DNA of 64,000 nucleotides from contig NZ_JACFYZ010000009.1 in the NCBI RefSeq assembly GCF_015712065.1, positions 1 through 64,000 on the forward strand, in the 5' to 3' direction. Both the position numbers and the translations under genes were made by a program. The notes under the pieces were generated by a model. The model saw nothing but the letters and a program-made list of their open reading frames with translations. It had not been told where the DNA came from and ran no database searches. The DNA comes from Ectopseudomonas chengduensis. Lineage in GTDB: Bacteria > Pseudomonadota > Gammaproteobacteria > Pseudomonadales > Pseudomonadaceae. Below, piece after piece: positions 16,649 to 23,633 of the stretch (positions within the stretch are counted from its first letter, which is position 1; each line of letters begins with the position of its first letter).

Positions 16649-17419
16649 TCACCCCATCGGATTAAAACTACTTGCCGCAGAGCAATAGCGCGTTTTCATG
16701 CGATCACTGCTTGCCTTGCGGTCACTGTCATAGCGGGCACGCCAGGTTCTGCACTGTTCATGAAAGTGCTGCTTGGCGGCCTTGCGGCACTCGCGGTAGT
16801 CGATTGATCCGCGCCGGTGATTGGCGCAGACGCTGGTGCTGTCGATGTAGTTGTTCACCGATAGCCACTCCGCCAAGTAGTTGCTGCCTCCGTTCCAGCT
16901 CTTTATCCATCTGGAAGTACGCTCGTTGCTCACCTGTCTGGTCTGGCGCTGCTGTGTTTGCTGGGGTGCTTGGGCTATGCGATGGGTTGCGGGCGGTGTG
17001 TAGGTGCTGGCCGGCTGCTTGGGCGTGTAGTTCTTGTCACTGAACACGTTCTGAGAGCTGGCAATCGCCCTCGCCTTTTCTTCCTCCGTCCACTCCATCG
17101 AGGCATATGGCTGAGGCTGGCTTACCGGCTCGTATGCAACCCGCTGCGCGGGTGGATCGATGGGAATGGATGGCAGCCTTATAGGCTCTTCCGGCTCGCT
17201 GTAGGGCTGTGGCGCCGGTTGCTGGCTGAACAGGGGTTTGCCATCTATGTGGATCGCCTGCTTGAGCTGATCCACATTGATCACGATTGGCTTGGCAAAC
17301 ATCGCGATCACGCCCCAGGTAATCGCGGACCCTACGCCCAGGATGGCCACCATTCGCCATGGACCAGGCTTTTTCTTGCTGCGTAAATATTCTGGTGCGT
17401 CGTCCCAGTCGGTTTTCAT
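16649..17419 (-). CDS. Hypothetical single-pass membrane protein with Cys-rich C-terminus
   Basis: 256 residues. A charged N-terminus is followed by a membrane helix at about 22-44 (MVAILGVGSAITWGVIAMF), then a Pro/Gln-rich linker of about 100 residues, then a compact C-terminal domain with four Cys (SVCANHRRGSIDYRECRKA, HFHEQCRTW, TRYCSAAS). This layout, TonB-like linker plus a disulfide-stabilised periplasmic domain, suggests an envelope protein. It is followed upstream on the same strand by the two-TM gene 17454-18494. No family recognised; superinfection exclusion or envelope modification are possible roles. Confidence 0.6.
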   Translation of the reverse strand: MKTDWDDAPEYLRSKKKPGPWRMVAILGVGSAITWGVIAMFAKPIVINVDQLKQAIHIDGKPLFSQQPAPQPYSEPEEPIRLPSIPIDPPAQRVAYEPVSQPQPYASMEWTEEEKARAIASSQNVFSDKNYTPKQPASTYTPPATHRIAQAPQQTQQRQTRQVSNERTSRWIKSWNGGSNYLAEWLSVNNYIDSTSVCANHRRGSIDYRECRKAAKQHFHEQCRTWRARYDSDRKASSDRMKTRYCSAASSFNPMG

Positions 17420-17453
17420 ATAGCTTCCTTGCTTTCAATACCCTTAAATAAGG

Positions 17454-18494
17454 TTATTTTGCTCTAATTTCTTTAGCAATTTTTAGAAGCTGATCCACAC
17501 CGTCAAAAGTACTAGGCACATTGCCTTCATCCGGCGTTATACCAGAAAATATAATAGACTCAAATTTTGACAGAGGGTCTACATCCTTTGTTTTTCTAGA
17601 TTTAGCAAAATCAGCATAACTCTCAATAAAGCCACAAAGAGACAGCCTCAATTCCAACTGAAGCAACTGAGCCTTTACTGAATAATAGTTCTTTAGAGCA
17701 ATTCTAAAGAAATACAAAAGCGCCACTTCCAAACCAAGCAAGGACAGTATCTTCCCTGTTTCAACATAAGAGAAGCCACTCCCATCATTCGTGGTAATCA
17801 GCCCGCCGACTACGAATTGATAAACCAGCGGCATGACAACTACCACACCCAGAAAAATCATAGAAAAGAAAGCATATTGTAGCTCTCCCTTCTTTTCGGA
17901 ATGCATCTCATGAAACGCCTTAGAAAGATAAACAAAATTAAATTTACCCCTTTGTTCTTTAAGCGTAGAGACATATGAATCTATAGTTGCTTTATACCCC
18001 TGCAACACAGCTTCCCAATCATCTTTTGCTGATAAAAAACCTTTCTCCCTATCAGATACACCTTCAAGATAGTCGGTTGCAATATACTTAGGAATTGATG
18101 CCCATATAAAGTCAGAGTTCTCCTTGTCGCTTAAGTTATCAAACTCCTTTCCATAATCAAAAAACTCAAGCAACTCTAGCTCTGGGCTTTTCGCTTTATA
18201 GGGCGACCGCAGATTTGATTCTCTGGCAATTCGTGAGAGATATTGACAAAGATCATGCAAAGCCACGTCATCGATTTTTTTGTCGAGAATTATCAACCTC
18301 AGCTCATCCCCGATCCACTTGATATTTAGCCGAGCTGATTTATCAAACTCTTTCGGCGTTGCAGCAATTTTTCTGAGCATGCCAGCGCAGAGAGCTACCC
18401 TTTCATTTATTGGCCCATTTTTCTTGAAAAGGGTCTCTAGCTTTTTACAGTAAGCTTCTATATCAGTAGAAATTTCTTCAAAGAACATAGCCAC
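17454..18494 (-). CDS. Two-TM hypothetical protein, AT-rich cargo gene
   Basis: 346 residues starting MAMFFEEISTDIEAYCKKLE. The first 200 residues are soluble and helical; two membrane helices follow at about 211-230 (FSMIFLGVVVVMPLVYQFVVGG) and 245-263 (ILSLLGLEVALLYFFRIAL), then an 80-residue helical tail. The gene is visibly AT-rich with codon use unlike its neighbours, pointing to recent transfer. A long cytoplasmic helical sensor with a membrane hairpin is the layout of several phage-defence effectors, but I recognise no specific family and no catalytic motif. It lies between the repressor and 16649-17419, all reading leftward. Confidence 0.65.
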   Translation of the reverse strand: MAMFFEEISTDIEAYCKKLETLFKKNGPINERVALCAGMLRKIAATPKEFDKSARLNIKWIGDELRLIILDKKIDDVALHDLCQYLSRIARESNLRSPYKAKSPELELLEFFDYGKEFDNLSDKENSDFIWASIPKYIATDYLEGVSDREKGFLSAKDDWEAVLQGYKATIDSYVSTLKEQRGKFNFVYLSKAFHEMHSEKKGELQYAFFSMIFLGVVVVMPLVYQFVVGGLITTNDGSGFSYVETGKILSLLGLEVALLYFFRIALKNYYSVKAQLLQLELRLSLCGFIESYADFAKSRKTKDVDPLSKFESIIFSGITPDEGNVPSTFDGVDQLLKIAKEIRAK

Positions 18495-18571
18495 TTTGCT
18501 CTCCTAGCAAGCTCAAAATTCTTGACTTCCTTTACGGGCATACCAGCGTCGAGTTACTTCCGTTGTAATAG

Positions 18572-18847
18572 CTATCCCGCGTTTTGATTGGGCAAGTTTG
18601 AATTGGCCTGATCGTATTCGGGGCTTGTCTGCCCGGCTTCTGGCGCTACCTCACCACTGACCAGCCACAAGGCGTACTGAGGAAAGAGCTTAACGATAGC
18701 TTCGATCTCCTCTGCCTTGATTTCGCGTTTTCTCGCGGTGTTCTTCAGGTTGTTCCAGGTGTAGCGACTGATGCCAGTGCGCTCCTCCAGCTCAGGAAGC
18801 CGAATCCCTGAGCTTTTCAAAATAGTTATAACGCGCTCTTTAATCAT
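18572..18847 (-). CDS. HTH repressor of the prophage (C-type regulator)
   Basis: 91 residues from ATG 18847; an upstream TTG at 18877 would lie inside the first operator. MIKERVITILKSSGIRLPELEERTGISRYTWNNLKN has the helix-turn-helix LPELEERTGISRYTWNNL. It is divergent from the HTH/early genes at 18975 with two ATCCA-N3-TGGAT palindromes between them, the layout of an inovirus lysogeny repressor. It may also drive the leftward cargo genes. Confidence 0.82.
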   Translation of the reverse strand: MIKERVITILKSSGIRLPELEERTGISRYTWNNLKNTARKREIKAEEIEAIVKLFPQYALWLVSGEVAPEAGQTSPEYDQANSNLPNQNAG

Positions 18848-18870
18848 AGCCACTTGATCTATAGTTGATA

Positions 18871-18926
18871 TATCCAATATGGATCAACAATGGCATTATC
18901 CGTTTCGAAATGATCCATTTTGGATA
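18871..18926. promoter_or_regulatory. Paired repressor operators
   Basis: Two perfect palindromes, ATCCAATATGGAT (18872-18884) and ATCCATTTTGGAT (18913-18925), with centres 41 bp apart, about four helical turns. The flanks extend the pair to a near-perfect inverted repeat (TATCCAATATGGATCA against TGATCCATTTTGGATA, one mismatch). They lie between the repressor and the rightward early genes. Confidence 0.8.
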
Positions 18927-18974
18927 ACGCAATGCTGAATAACTGGCATTGACACGAATAGTGACGGAACGAGC

Positions 18975-19190
18975 ATGGAACTGGAAGAGCTGGAACCTTC
19001 GAAGCTGATAGGCCCGCAACAGGACGTGGAAACCGTCGAGTCCTGGGCCGACCGCAACGGCCTGACCTACGGCACCGCGCGTGCCTGGGCAATGAAAGGC
19101 GTTCTCCCCACCGTAAAGCTAGGCAAGCGCCGCATGGTCAACAGCGCCCTGCTCCGCACCTGGCTGCTGGAACAGGAGTGGACGGCATGA
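18975..19190 (+). CDS. HTH protein, excisionase/MerR-like, first early gene
   Basis: 71 residues. WADRNGLTYGTARAWAMKGVLPTVKLGKRRMVNSALL is a winged helix-turn-helix of the AlpA/excisionase kind, in which the short helix is followed by a positively charged wing. First gene of the rightward operon, under the operator pair. It overlaps the next gene by four bases (ATGA). Likely directs excision or regulates phage genes. Confidence 0.8.
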   Translation: MELEELEPSKLIGPQQDVETVESWADRNGLTYGTARAWAMKGVLPTVKLGKRRMVNSALLRTWLLEQEWTA

Positions 19191-19336
19191 ATCCTCCTTT
19201 CTATAGGCAAGCCACCTTCGCCGCCCTGGCGGGTGTTCCCGTCGAACAGGTCGCGTACTGGATCAGAACCGGCACCGTCGACAGCGTGAAGCTCGGCAAA
19301 ACCCGCGTGGTGCTGTTCACGGGGGTGAACCAATGA
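19187..19336 (+). CDS. Second small HTH protein (49 residues)
   Basis: Starts at an ATG overlapping the previous stop (ATGA) and ends overlapping the next start (ATGA). The sequence QATFAALAGVPVEQVAYWIRTGTVDSVKLGKTRVV is again a short AlpA-like winged HTH, parallel to the 18975 gene. Two such HTH proteins back to back is a feature of Pf-like early regions. It was missed by a 60-residue cutoff. Confidence 0.75.
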   Translation: MNPPFYRQATFAALAGVPVEQVAYWIRTGTVDSVKLGKTRVVLFTGVNQ

Positions 19337-19884
19337 GCCGCACCGACCAGCAATTCAAGCTGCGCATGCCGCCAGCCCTTCGCGCCCAAGTAGAGCAAGC
19401 CGCCGAACAGGCGAACCGCTCCCTGAACGCCGAAATCGTCACCCGCCTGCAAGCCAGCTTCGCCCAGGCAACGCCAGAGGTTTCGGCCAATGACCAACAC
19501 GAGTCAGTACCTGCTGTCACACCCCAGGGAGTGCGGCTGTCCGGGCTGTTTTGCCCGCAATCCCCAGGGCAAGTACATGGCGTTCCTGCGACACCCGCAC
19601 CCCGAGAACTGCGACTGCTCTGTGTGCTACGTCAATCGAAACTGGGCGACGCTCCCAACATCGTCGAATTCGGATACCTGCCGATCCACACCATGCACCG
19701 ACTGCCGCCCCGCGCAATGGTCCGTGGTAAATGGTCGGACCCACGTTACGCCGGCCTATACCTGCGAGAAACACAAGCCGTCGAGCCGACCGCCGAAATA
19801 CTGGAGCGTTGTGCTCGACACCGGCAAACCAACGCCCTTCGTTCCCCTGCGCGAACCGTTCGAGCTGGTGGGGTGATCGCATGA
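19333..19884 (+). CDS. Arc-like DNA-binding protein with unusual long extension
   Basis: The first 50 residues, MSRTDQQFKLRMPPALRAQV... NRSLNAEIVTRLQASF, are a clear ribbon-helix-helix (Arc) domain. Beyond about residue 60 the frame continues for 120 residues through the Cys-rich gene at 19490-19876 in another frame, and that part looks like an out-of-frame shadow (Pro, Arg, Leu-rich, no motif). Either the stop codon of a short Arc gene has been lost or the tail is truly translated. Start is coupled (ATGA) to the 49-residue HTH gene. Confidence 0.6.
   Translation: MSRTDQQFKLRMPPALRAQVEQAAEQANRSLNAEIVTRLQASFAQATPEVSANDQHESVPAVTPQGVRLSGLFCPQSPGQVHGVPATPAPRELRLLCVLRQSKLGDAPNIVEFGYLPIHTMHRLPPRAMVRGKWSDPRYAGLYLRETQAVEPTAEILERCARHRQTNALRSPARTVRAGGVIA
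19490..19876 (+). CDS. Cys-rich hypothetical phage protein, overlapping the Arc gene
   Basis: 128 residues. The N-terminal half holds several Cys pairs: RECGCPGCFARNP, NCDCSVCYVNRN and TCRSTPCTDCRP, with a His-rich spacer, suggesting zinc or disulfide-stabilised knuckles. An AGAGG site lies ten bases before the ATG. The gene lies wholly within the +1-shifted tail of the Arc frame. It ends four bases before the next ATG, consistent with an operon. Function unknown; a DNA-binding or regulatory role would fit its position. Confidence 0.6.
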   Translation: MTNTSQYLLSHPRECGCPGCFARNPQGKYMAFLRHPHPENCDCSVCYVNRNWATLPTSSNSDTCRSTPCTDCRPAQWSVVNGRTHVTPAYTCEKHKPSSRPPKYWSVVLDTGKPTPFVPLREPFELVG

Positions 19885-20168
19885 TCGTTCTCGATACGCC
19901 TTCTATCGTCATGCTCGGCCTGCTGCTCATTAACTGCATCGGCGTCGCCTACTGGTTTGGCCGCATGGATGGTTCCCGCACCGCCCGCCCTGCAGACCCG
20001 CGCCTGGCCAGCACCCAGGCGGAAACACGCGGCTTCTTCAAAGGCCTGACCGCCGCGCTCATTGCTATGTCGGTCAAGGGCCGCGCTCCCGGCTCGTCGG
20101 ATCACGCTTCACCGATCCGGCGAACGGAAGCACGGGCAGAGCGAACCCTTGAACGCCCACCACCCTGA
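19881..20168 (+). CDS. Small membrane-anchored protein of the early operon
   Basis: 95 residues from ATG 19881. Residues 5-25 (TPSIVMLGLLLINCIGVAYWFG) form one membrane helix; the rest is polar and basic, with STQAETRGFFKGLTAALIAMS as a second amphipathic segment. The shorter of two in-frame starts is used because it directly follows the Cys-rich gene. It is the last gene before the AT-rich intergenic region that precedes the ssDNA-binding protein. Confidence 0.65.
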   Translation: MIVLDTPSIVMLGLLLINCIGVAYWFGRMDGSRTARPADPRLASTQAETRGFFKGLTAALIAMSVKGRAPGSSDHASPIRRTEARAERTLERPPP

Positions 20169-20531
20169 ATAGCCTCCGCTCGTGAGTGTGGGGCAGCTCC
20201 ACCGCCCCGCGCTCCCGAGCCCTCGGCGGCAAGAGTGGGATGACAAGGGCAAAGCCCTTGGTGTTAACCAGATTAATGATCAAAAGTTAATTATCGCCAA
20301 AGTTAAAAGTTCCATTGCGTCACTATTCGGCTCAATAAGTTTTAACCGATGATATTTATGCAAGAGTGACTTTTTAACTTTTCAGTAGCGTATAACTAGG
20401 CACATAGAAACCCGTTGCAAGCCGCGTAATCCCTGGCACTGGCGAACTTAACAAGTTCCTCTGCCTGGGCTAACTCGGCCTGCTGAAAGGCAAAACCGCG
20501 CAATAACGCGCAACTAAGCGAGGAAACACAA
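20169..20531. promoter_or_regulatory. AT-rich intergenic region with repeats (candidate origin or promoter)
   Basis: 363 bp without a gene. It holds AAAAGTTAA at 20282-20290, AAAGTTAA at 20299-20306, AAAAGTT at 20305-20311 and the inverted TTAACTTTT at 20374-20382. A 16-mer CGTCACTATTCGGCTC (20318-20333) matches 15 of 16 bases of 14176-14191 at the prophage left end. The pattern suits binding of a regulator or the replication initiator, and this is also where the ssDNA-binding protein promoter must be. Confidence 0.55.
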
Positions 20532-20915
20532 ATGGCACGTTCGACTATGGAAGTTGCATTTCTCGGCACTCAGAAACTGGCGTTCAACCAAAACGGCACC
20601 GACGTAAAAATCGTCAAGGTGTTTTACGGCGATGAGCCAGACGGCATCACCGAAAACGGCCTGTCCATTGTGAGCATGGATGTGCCTGCCGACGTTGCAG
20701 ATGAGGTGTTCGCCTCTGGTGCCCAATTTGCCCCGCTTGAAACGGTCCGCATCACCTTCGAAGTGGCGCGTGCTGGCAAGCAGAAAGGTAACAACCTGGC
20801 TGTTCATATCGAGGCGGTGAACCCGAAAGGCCAGGCCGCCAAGCCTGCTGCCCCGCAAGGCTCCCAACAACAGCCCAAGCCGACCGGCACTCAGCCGGAC
20901 GCGGCCAAGGCCTGA
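20532..20915 (+). CDS. ssDNA-binding protein (gene V-like), DUF1293-type
   Basis: 127 residues with GAGGAAA upstream. The first 100 residues are beta-rich with an OB-like pattern (MEVAFLGTQKLAFNQNGTDVKIVKVFYGD ... RITFEVARAGKQKGNNLAVHIEAVNPKG), followed by an Ala/Pro/Gln tail typical of ssDNA-binding proteins. In filamentous phage this protein coats newly made viral strand before assembly. Its position, first in the structural operon and upstream of the coat gene, is that of Pf gene V. Identification rests on length, composition and place. Confidence 0.75.
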   Translation: MARSTMEVAFLGTQKLAFNQNGTDVKIVKVFYGDEPDGITENGLSIVSMDVPADVADEVFASGAQFAPLETVRITFEVARAGKQKGNNLAVHIEAVNPKGQAAKPAAPQGSQQQPKPTGTQPDAAKA

Positions 20916-20930
20916 CGGGAGGGCGCCGCC

Positions 20931-21110
20931 GTGCTGATCGTTGATCGTGTGCTGTGTGACTGCTGCGGGCAGCCCATGGGCCAACTCTACAACCAGTCCG
21001 CCCCCCAGCCCGACCTGCTGCCCGATCTGAACAAGGCGCCCGACCTGGTCATCTGCCCTGACTGCATCGCCATGGCTGAGGTCATCCGCGACCCCAGCCA
21101 GGCCGAGTAA
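20931..21110 (+). CDS. Small zinc-knuckle-like phage protein, GTG start
   Basis: 59 residues from a GTG preceded by GGGAGG. It has VLCDCCGQPMG near the N-terminus and VICPDCIAMAE later, two CxxC pairs that would bind one zinc. Too short for many gene finders. It sits between the ssDNA-binding and minor coat genes, where Pf-like phages carry a small Cys protein of unknown role. Confidence 0.65.
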   Translation: MLIVDRVLCDCCGQPMGQLYNQSAPQPDLLPDLNKAPDLVICPDCIAMAEVIRDPSQAE

Positions 21111-21119
21111 GGGGGCGCG

Positions 21120-21323
21120 ATGAATTTCATTGTGTGCGACGGCGTATGGGAGAGCGCAGGCCAGACCCCGGTTTGTGTCGGCACCCTCTCTACCGTCGCG
21201 CTCAGTGAGATAAGCCCGACCGGGCTAACCGCTGAAGACCATGCACAGATCCGCGAACAAGCCCTGGTGCTGTTCGCCATCGTCTTCGGCGCTCTCGTGC
21301 TGAAAAAGGCACTCAACCTGTAG
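21120..21323 (+). CDS. Small membrane protein upstream of the coat gene
   Basis: 67 residues. The N-terminal half has two cysteines (FIVCDG, TPVCVGTL), and residues 48-62 (ALVLFAIVFGALVLKKAL) form a C-terminal membrane helix. No signal peptide. A gene with this shape just before the major coat protein is found in Pf-like inoviruses; it may be a minor coat or assembly protein. It starts 9 bp after the zinc-knuckle gene and ends 11 bp before the coat gene. Confidence 0.65.
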   Translation: MNFIVCDGVWESAGQTPVCVGTLSTVALSEISPTGLTAEDHAQIREQALVLFAIVFGALVLKKALNL

Positions 21324-21334
21324 GAGACACACCC

Positions 21335-21541
21335 ATGCAAAACCTGAAAGTCCTGCGCCGCTCGCTCGGTGCTACCGCCGCTGTTGGCCTGCTGGCCATG
21401 CAGCAAGCCCACGCCGCCCTCCCGACCGGCGTAACCGATGCCCTGGATACCGCCCAGGTCGACGGCACCACCCTGGCCGGCCTCGTCCTCGCGGTGATCA
21501 TCGCCATCGCCGCCTTCAAATACATCCGCCGCGCGCTGTAA
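21335..21541 (+). CDS. Major coat protein (gene VIII-like)
   Basis: 68 residues: a signal peptide of about 27 (MQNLKVLRRSLGATAAVGLLAM ... HA) with a likely cleavage after QAHA, leaving a mature protein of about 40 residues, ALPTGVTDALDTAQVDGTTLAGL followed by the membrane helix VLAVIIAIAAFKYIRRAL. That is exactly the plan of inovirus major coat proteins: acidic N-terminus, hydrophobic middle, basic C-terminus facing DNA. AGGAGA precedes the ATG. A terminator follows at 21560, as usual after gene VIII. Confidence 0.93.
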   Translation: MQNLKVLRRSLGATAAVGLLAMQQAHAALPTGVTDALDTAQVDGTTLAGLVLAVIIAIAAFKYIRRAL

Positions 21542-21559
21542 GGCCGGCTGCACCCAACC

Positions 21560-21588
21560 AGCCCGGTAACTCGTTATCGGGCTTTTTC
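21560..21588 (+). terminator. Terminator after the major coat gene
   Basis: AGCCCG...CGGGCT stem with inner GTAAC/GTTA pairing, followed by TTTTT. It separates highly expressed coat genes from the downstream adhesin operon, the standard inovirus arrangement. Confidence 0.85.
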
Positions 21589-21603
21589 ACATAAGGGCTT
21601 TCC

Positions 21604-21675
21604 ATGGACGCCAACATGCTGACCACGATCATCATCGTTATGGCGTTCTGGGCACTGTTCTTTGGGCGGATTTGA
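21604..21675 (+). CDS. 23-residue hydrophobic minor coat candidate
   Basis: MDANMLTTIIIVMAFWALFFGRI, then TGA, is one membrane helix with an acidic N-terminus and a basic C-terminus. It lies directly between the coat terminator and the adhesin gene, overlapping neither, with a two-base gap to the adhesin ATG. Inovirus genes VII and IX encode peptides of about 30 residues with this profile. Too short for standard gene calling; function inferred from place and composition. Confidence 0.6.
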   Translation: MDANMLTTIIIVMAFWALFFGRI

Positions 21676-21676
21676 T

Positions 21677-23311
21677 ATGTGCCGGAGCCGGTCGTTTATT
21701 GCGCTGTTTCTGCTGATCGCTTCAGTAGGCTTTTACTCTGCGCCCTCCAGCGCTGAGGACTATTTTTGGCGCCACAACTATACCTCGCCAAATTTTTCCA
21801 GTGCTGTTGACGCCTGTATTGCTGTCTTTCAGTTACGCAGCCAGCATTTCCCCGGAATCTCTTACTCTTATACCCATATAAATCCTAACAAGCCTCATGA
21901 GGCCGCTTGTGGGGGCGTCCGCTCTAATGGCTCTGATGCCGGCTTTATTCACTCTGTTACTAGATATGGCGATGGTTGTACCGCGCCTGCCGTTTTTGAT
22001 CTTCAAACCGGCGAATGCGTAGCGCCCGAACCCCAATGCCCCGGTGACTCCGTTCGCCAACCAGATGGCTCCTGCGCCCTGGAATGCGAATCCCCCCAGG
22101 TACCCAACCACGTCACCATGCGCTGCGAAGCGCCGCCACTGTGCCCTGAGGGGCAGTACTGGGATTTCGAAACCGAGTCCTGCAAGTGGCCTGAGGATGA
22201 CCAGTGCCCCACCGGTAGCAACTGGTCGCCCAGCCTCAAGGATTGCGTCTGCGATGGGGACGGTGTGCTGTCCAACGCTCAGGGCTTTCGTATCTGCATG
22301 CCGCCTGCCGCAGATGAGTGCACCCCAGACAGCCCCGACTTCAAGGGCTACTACAACGGCTATCGTCCTTTCTGCTCCGGTGAGGCGCGCTGCCCACCCG
22401 GTACCACCTATGGTGCCGTAGGTAAAGGCGATCACCTGGAGCACGTCTGCGTACCCAATCAACCACCAGAGGACCCGGAATGCCCTGGTGGCTCAGTGGG
22501 CAACATGGGCGGTGAGCGCGTCTGCGTTCCGAAATTCAATCAGGAAGACCCTGACTGCCCTACCGGCTTTTCCGGCACGGTCAACGGCGAGAAGGTTTGC
22601 CAGCCCGATCCAGATGCCCCACCAGAGGACAGCGACTGCAAGCCAGGTGAAACACCCGGCTACGTCGGCAAGGGCGACGAACTGAAGAAGGTCTGTGTGC
22701 CTGAAGGCTACGGCCCGCCTACCTGCAAGGCTGGCACCTATCCCGTCAACAACGGCAACGACGGCTTTGCCTGCGTACCGGTATCAGGCGGTGCTGGCCC
22801 AGGTGGCACCGACAACGGCACCAAACCCAAACCCAAGCCCGGTGATGGCAATGGCGATGGCAGTACCGGCGGTGGCGGTGGTGGTGGTAAGCCCGGCGAA
22901 GAGGGTGAAACCAAGCCGTCGACTGTTGGCGGTGAATCCTGCGCAACCGAGCTGCGCTGCGAAGGCGACGCCATCCAATGCGCGATCCTGCGCAAGCAAA
23001 AGGATCAGGTCTGCCAGTGGAAATTCGACAGCGAAGTACAGAGCCAAGTCGAAGCCAGTGTGAGCGGCCCCGGCTACCAACTGGACGAAAAACAGGTCGG
23101 TGTCAGCTCCCTCTTCACTGAGGCGCTGAACCAAGGCCGTTGGCTACCCAACAACTGCCCCGCCCCTCGCAGCGTCAACATCATGGGCCGCTCTTACAGC
23201 TTCGAATGGCAGCCCCTTTGCCACTTTGCCGAATCCATAGGCCCGCTGATTGTCGCGCTGGCCTCGATCTTCTTCGCCGTATTCATTGGTCGCGGAATCA
23301 AAGGAGGCTGA
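21677..23311 (+). CDS. Minor coat/adsorption protein (gene III-like)
   Basis: 544 residues from ATG 21677. A signal peptide (SFIALFLLIASVGFYSAPSSA) is followed by a long Cys-rich ectodomain with several CxPG-type repeats (CPGDSVRQPDGSCALEC, CPGGSVGNMGG, CPTGFSGTVNG, CKPGETPGYVG), then a Gly/Lys/Pro linker (GDGNGDGSTGGGGGGGKPG), a second Cys domain and a C-terminal membrane helix (GPLIVALASIFFAVFIG). The layout matches filamentous phage adsorption proteins that bind host pilus and TolA. It is the most variable gene of such phages. Confidence 0.85.
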   Translation: MCRSRSFIALFLLIASVGFYSAPSSAEDYFWRHNYTSPNFSSAVDACIAVFQLRSQHFPGISYSYTHINPNKPHEAACGGVRSNGSDAGFIHSVTRYGDGCTAPAVFDLQTGECVAPEPQCPGDSVRQPDGSCALECESPQVPNHVTMRCEAPPLCPEGQYWDFETESCKWPEDDQCPTGSNWSPSLKDCVCDGDGVLSNAQGFRICMPPAADECTPDSPDFKGYYNGYRPFCSGEARCPPGTTYGAVGKGDHLEHVCVPNQPPEDPECPGGSVGNMGGERVCVPKFNQEDPDCPTGFSGTVNGEKVCQPDPDAPPEDSDCKPGETPGYVGKGDELKKVCVPEGYGPPTCKAGTYPVNNGNDGFACVPVSGGAGPGGTDNGTKPKPKPGDGNGDGSTGGGGGGGKPGEEGETKPSTVGGESCATELRCEGDAIQCAILRKQKDQVCQWKFDSEVQSQVEASVSGPGYQLDEKQVGVSSLFTEALNQGRWLPNNCPAPRSVNIMGRSYSFEWQPLCHFAESIGPLIVALASIFFAVFIGRGIKGG

Positions 23312-23312
23312 T

Positions 23313-23633
23313 ATGCCCTTACTGTTCCCCCTGCTCGCCACGTTCCTTGGCTCCATCGTCGCCGGACTGGCCTTTCGTGTACTCGCCTCGCTCGGCTTCG
23401 CCTACGTTGCCTATGTCGGCATCGGCCAGTTGATCGACACGGTCAAAGACTACGTGCGGGGGCTGTTCAATGCCGTCCCGCATGAAGTCGCCGCCGTGCT
23501 CGGGTTGGCCAAGTTCGATATAGCGATCAACATCATCATCGCTGCCGTCATCGCCCGCTTGCTGCTGGCCGGCATGGATCGCGTCACCGGCACCATCACC
23601 GGCCTCGCCCTGCTGAACAAGGCGAGTAGCTGA
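23313..23633 (+). CDS. Inner-membrane minor coat protein (gene VI-like, DUF2523)
   Basis: 106 residues with AAAGGAGG upstream. It is highly hydrophobic with three membrane segments (LLFPLLATFLGSIVAGLAF, ASLGFAYVAYVGIG, AINIIIAAVIARLLLAG). DUF2523 proteins occupy this slot between adhesin and Zot in Pf-like and Vibrio inoviruses and match gene VI of Ff phages, part of the virion tip. It overlaps the Zot start by one base. Confidence 0.85.
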   Translation: MPLLFPLLATFLGSIVAGLAFRVLASLGFAYVAYVGIGQLIDTVKDYVRGLFNAVPHEVAAVLGLAKFDIAINIIIAAVIARLLLAGMDRVTGTITGLALLNKASS

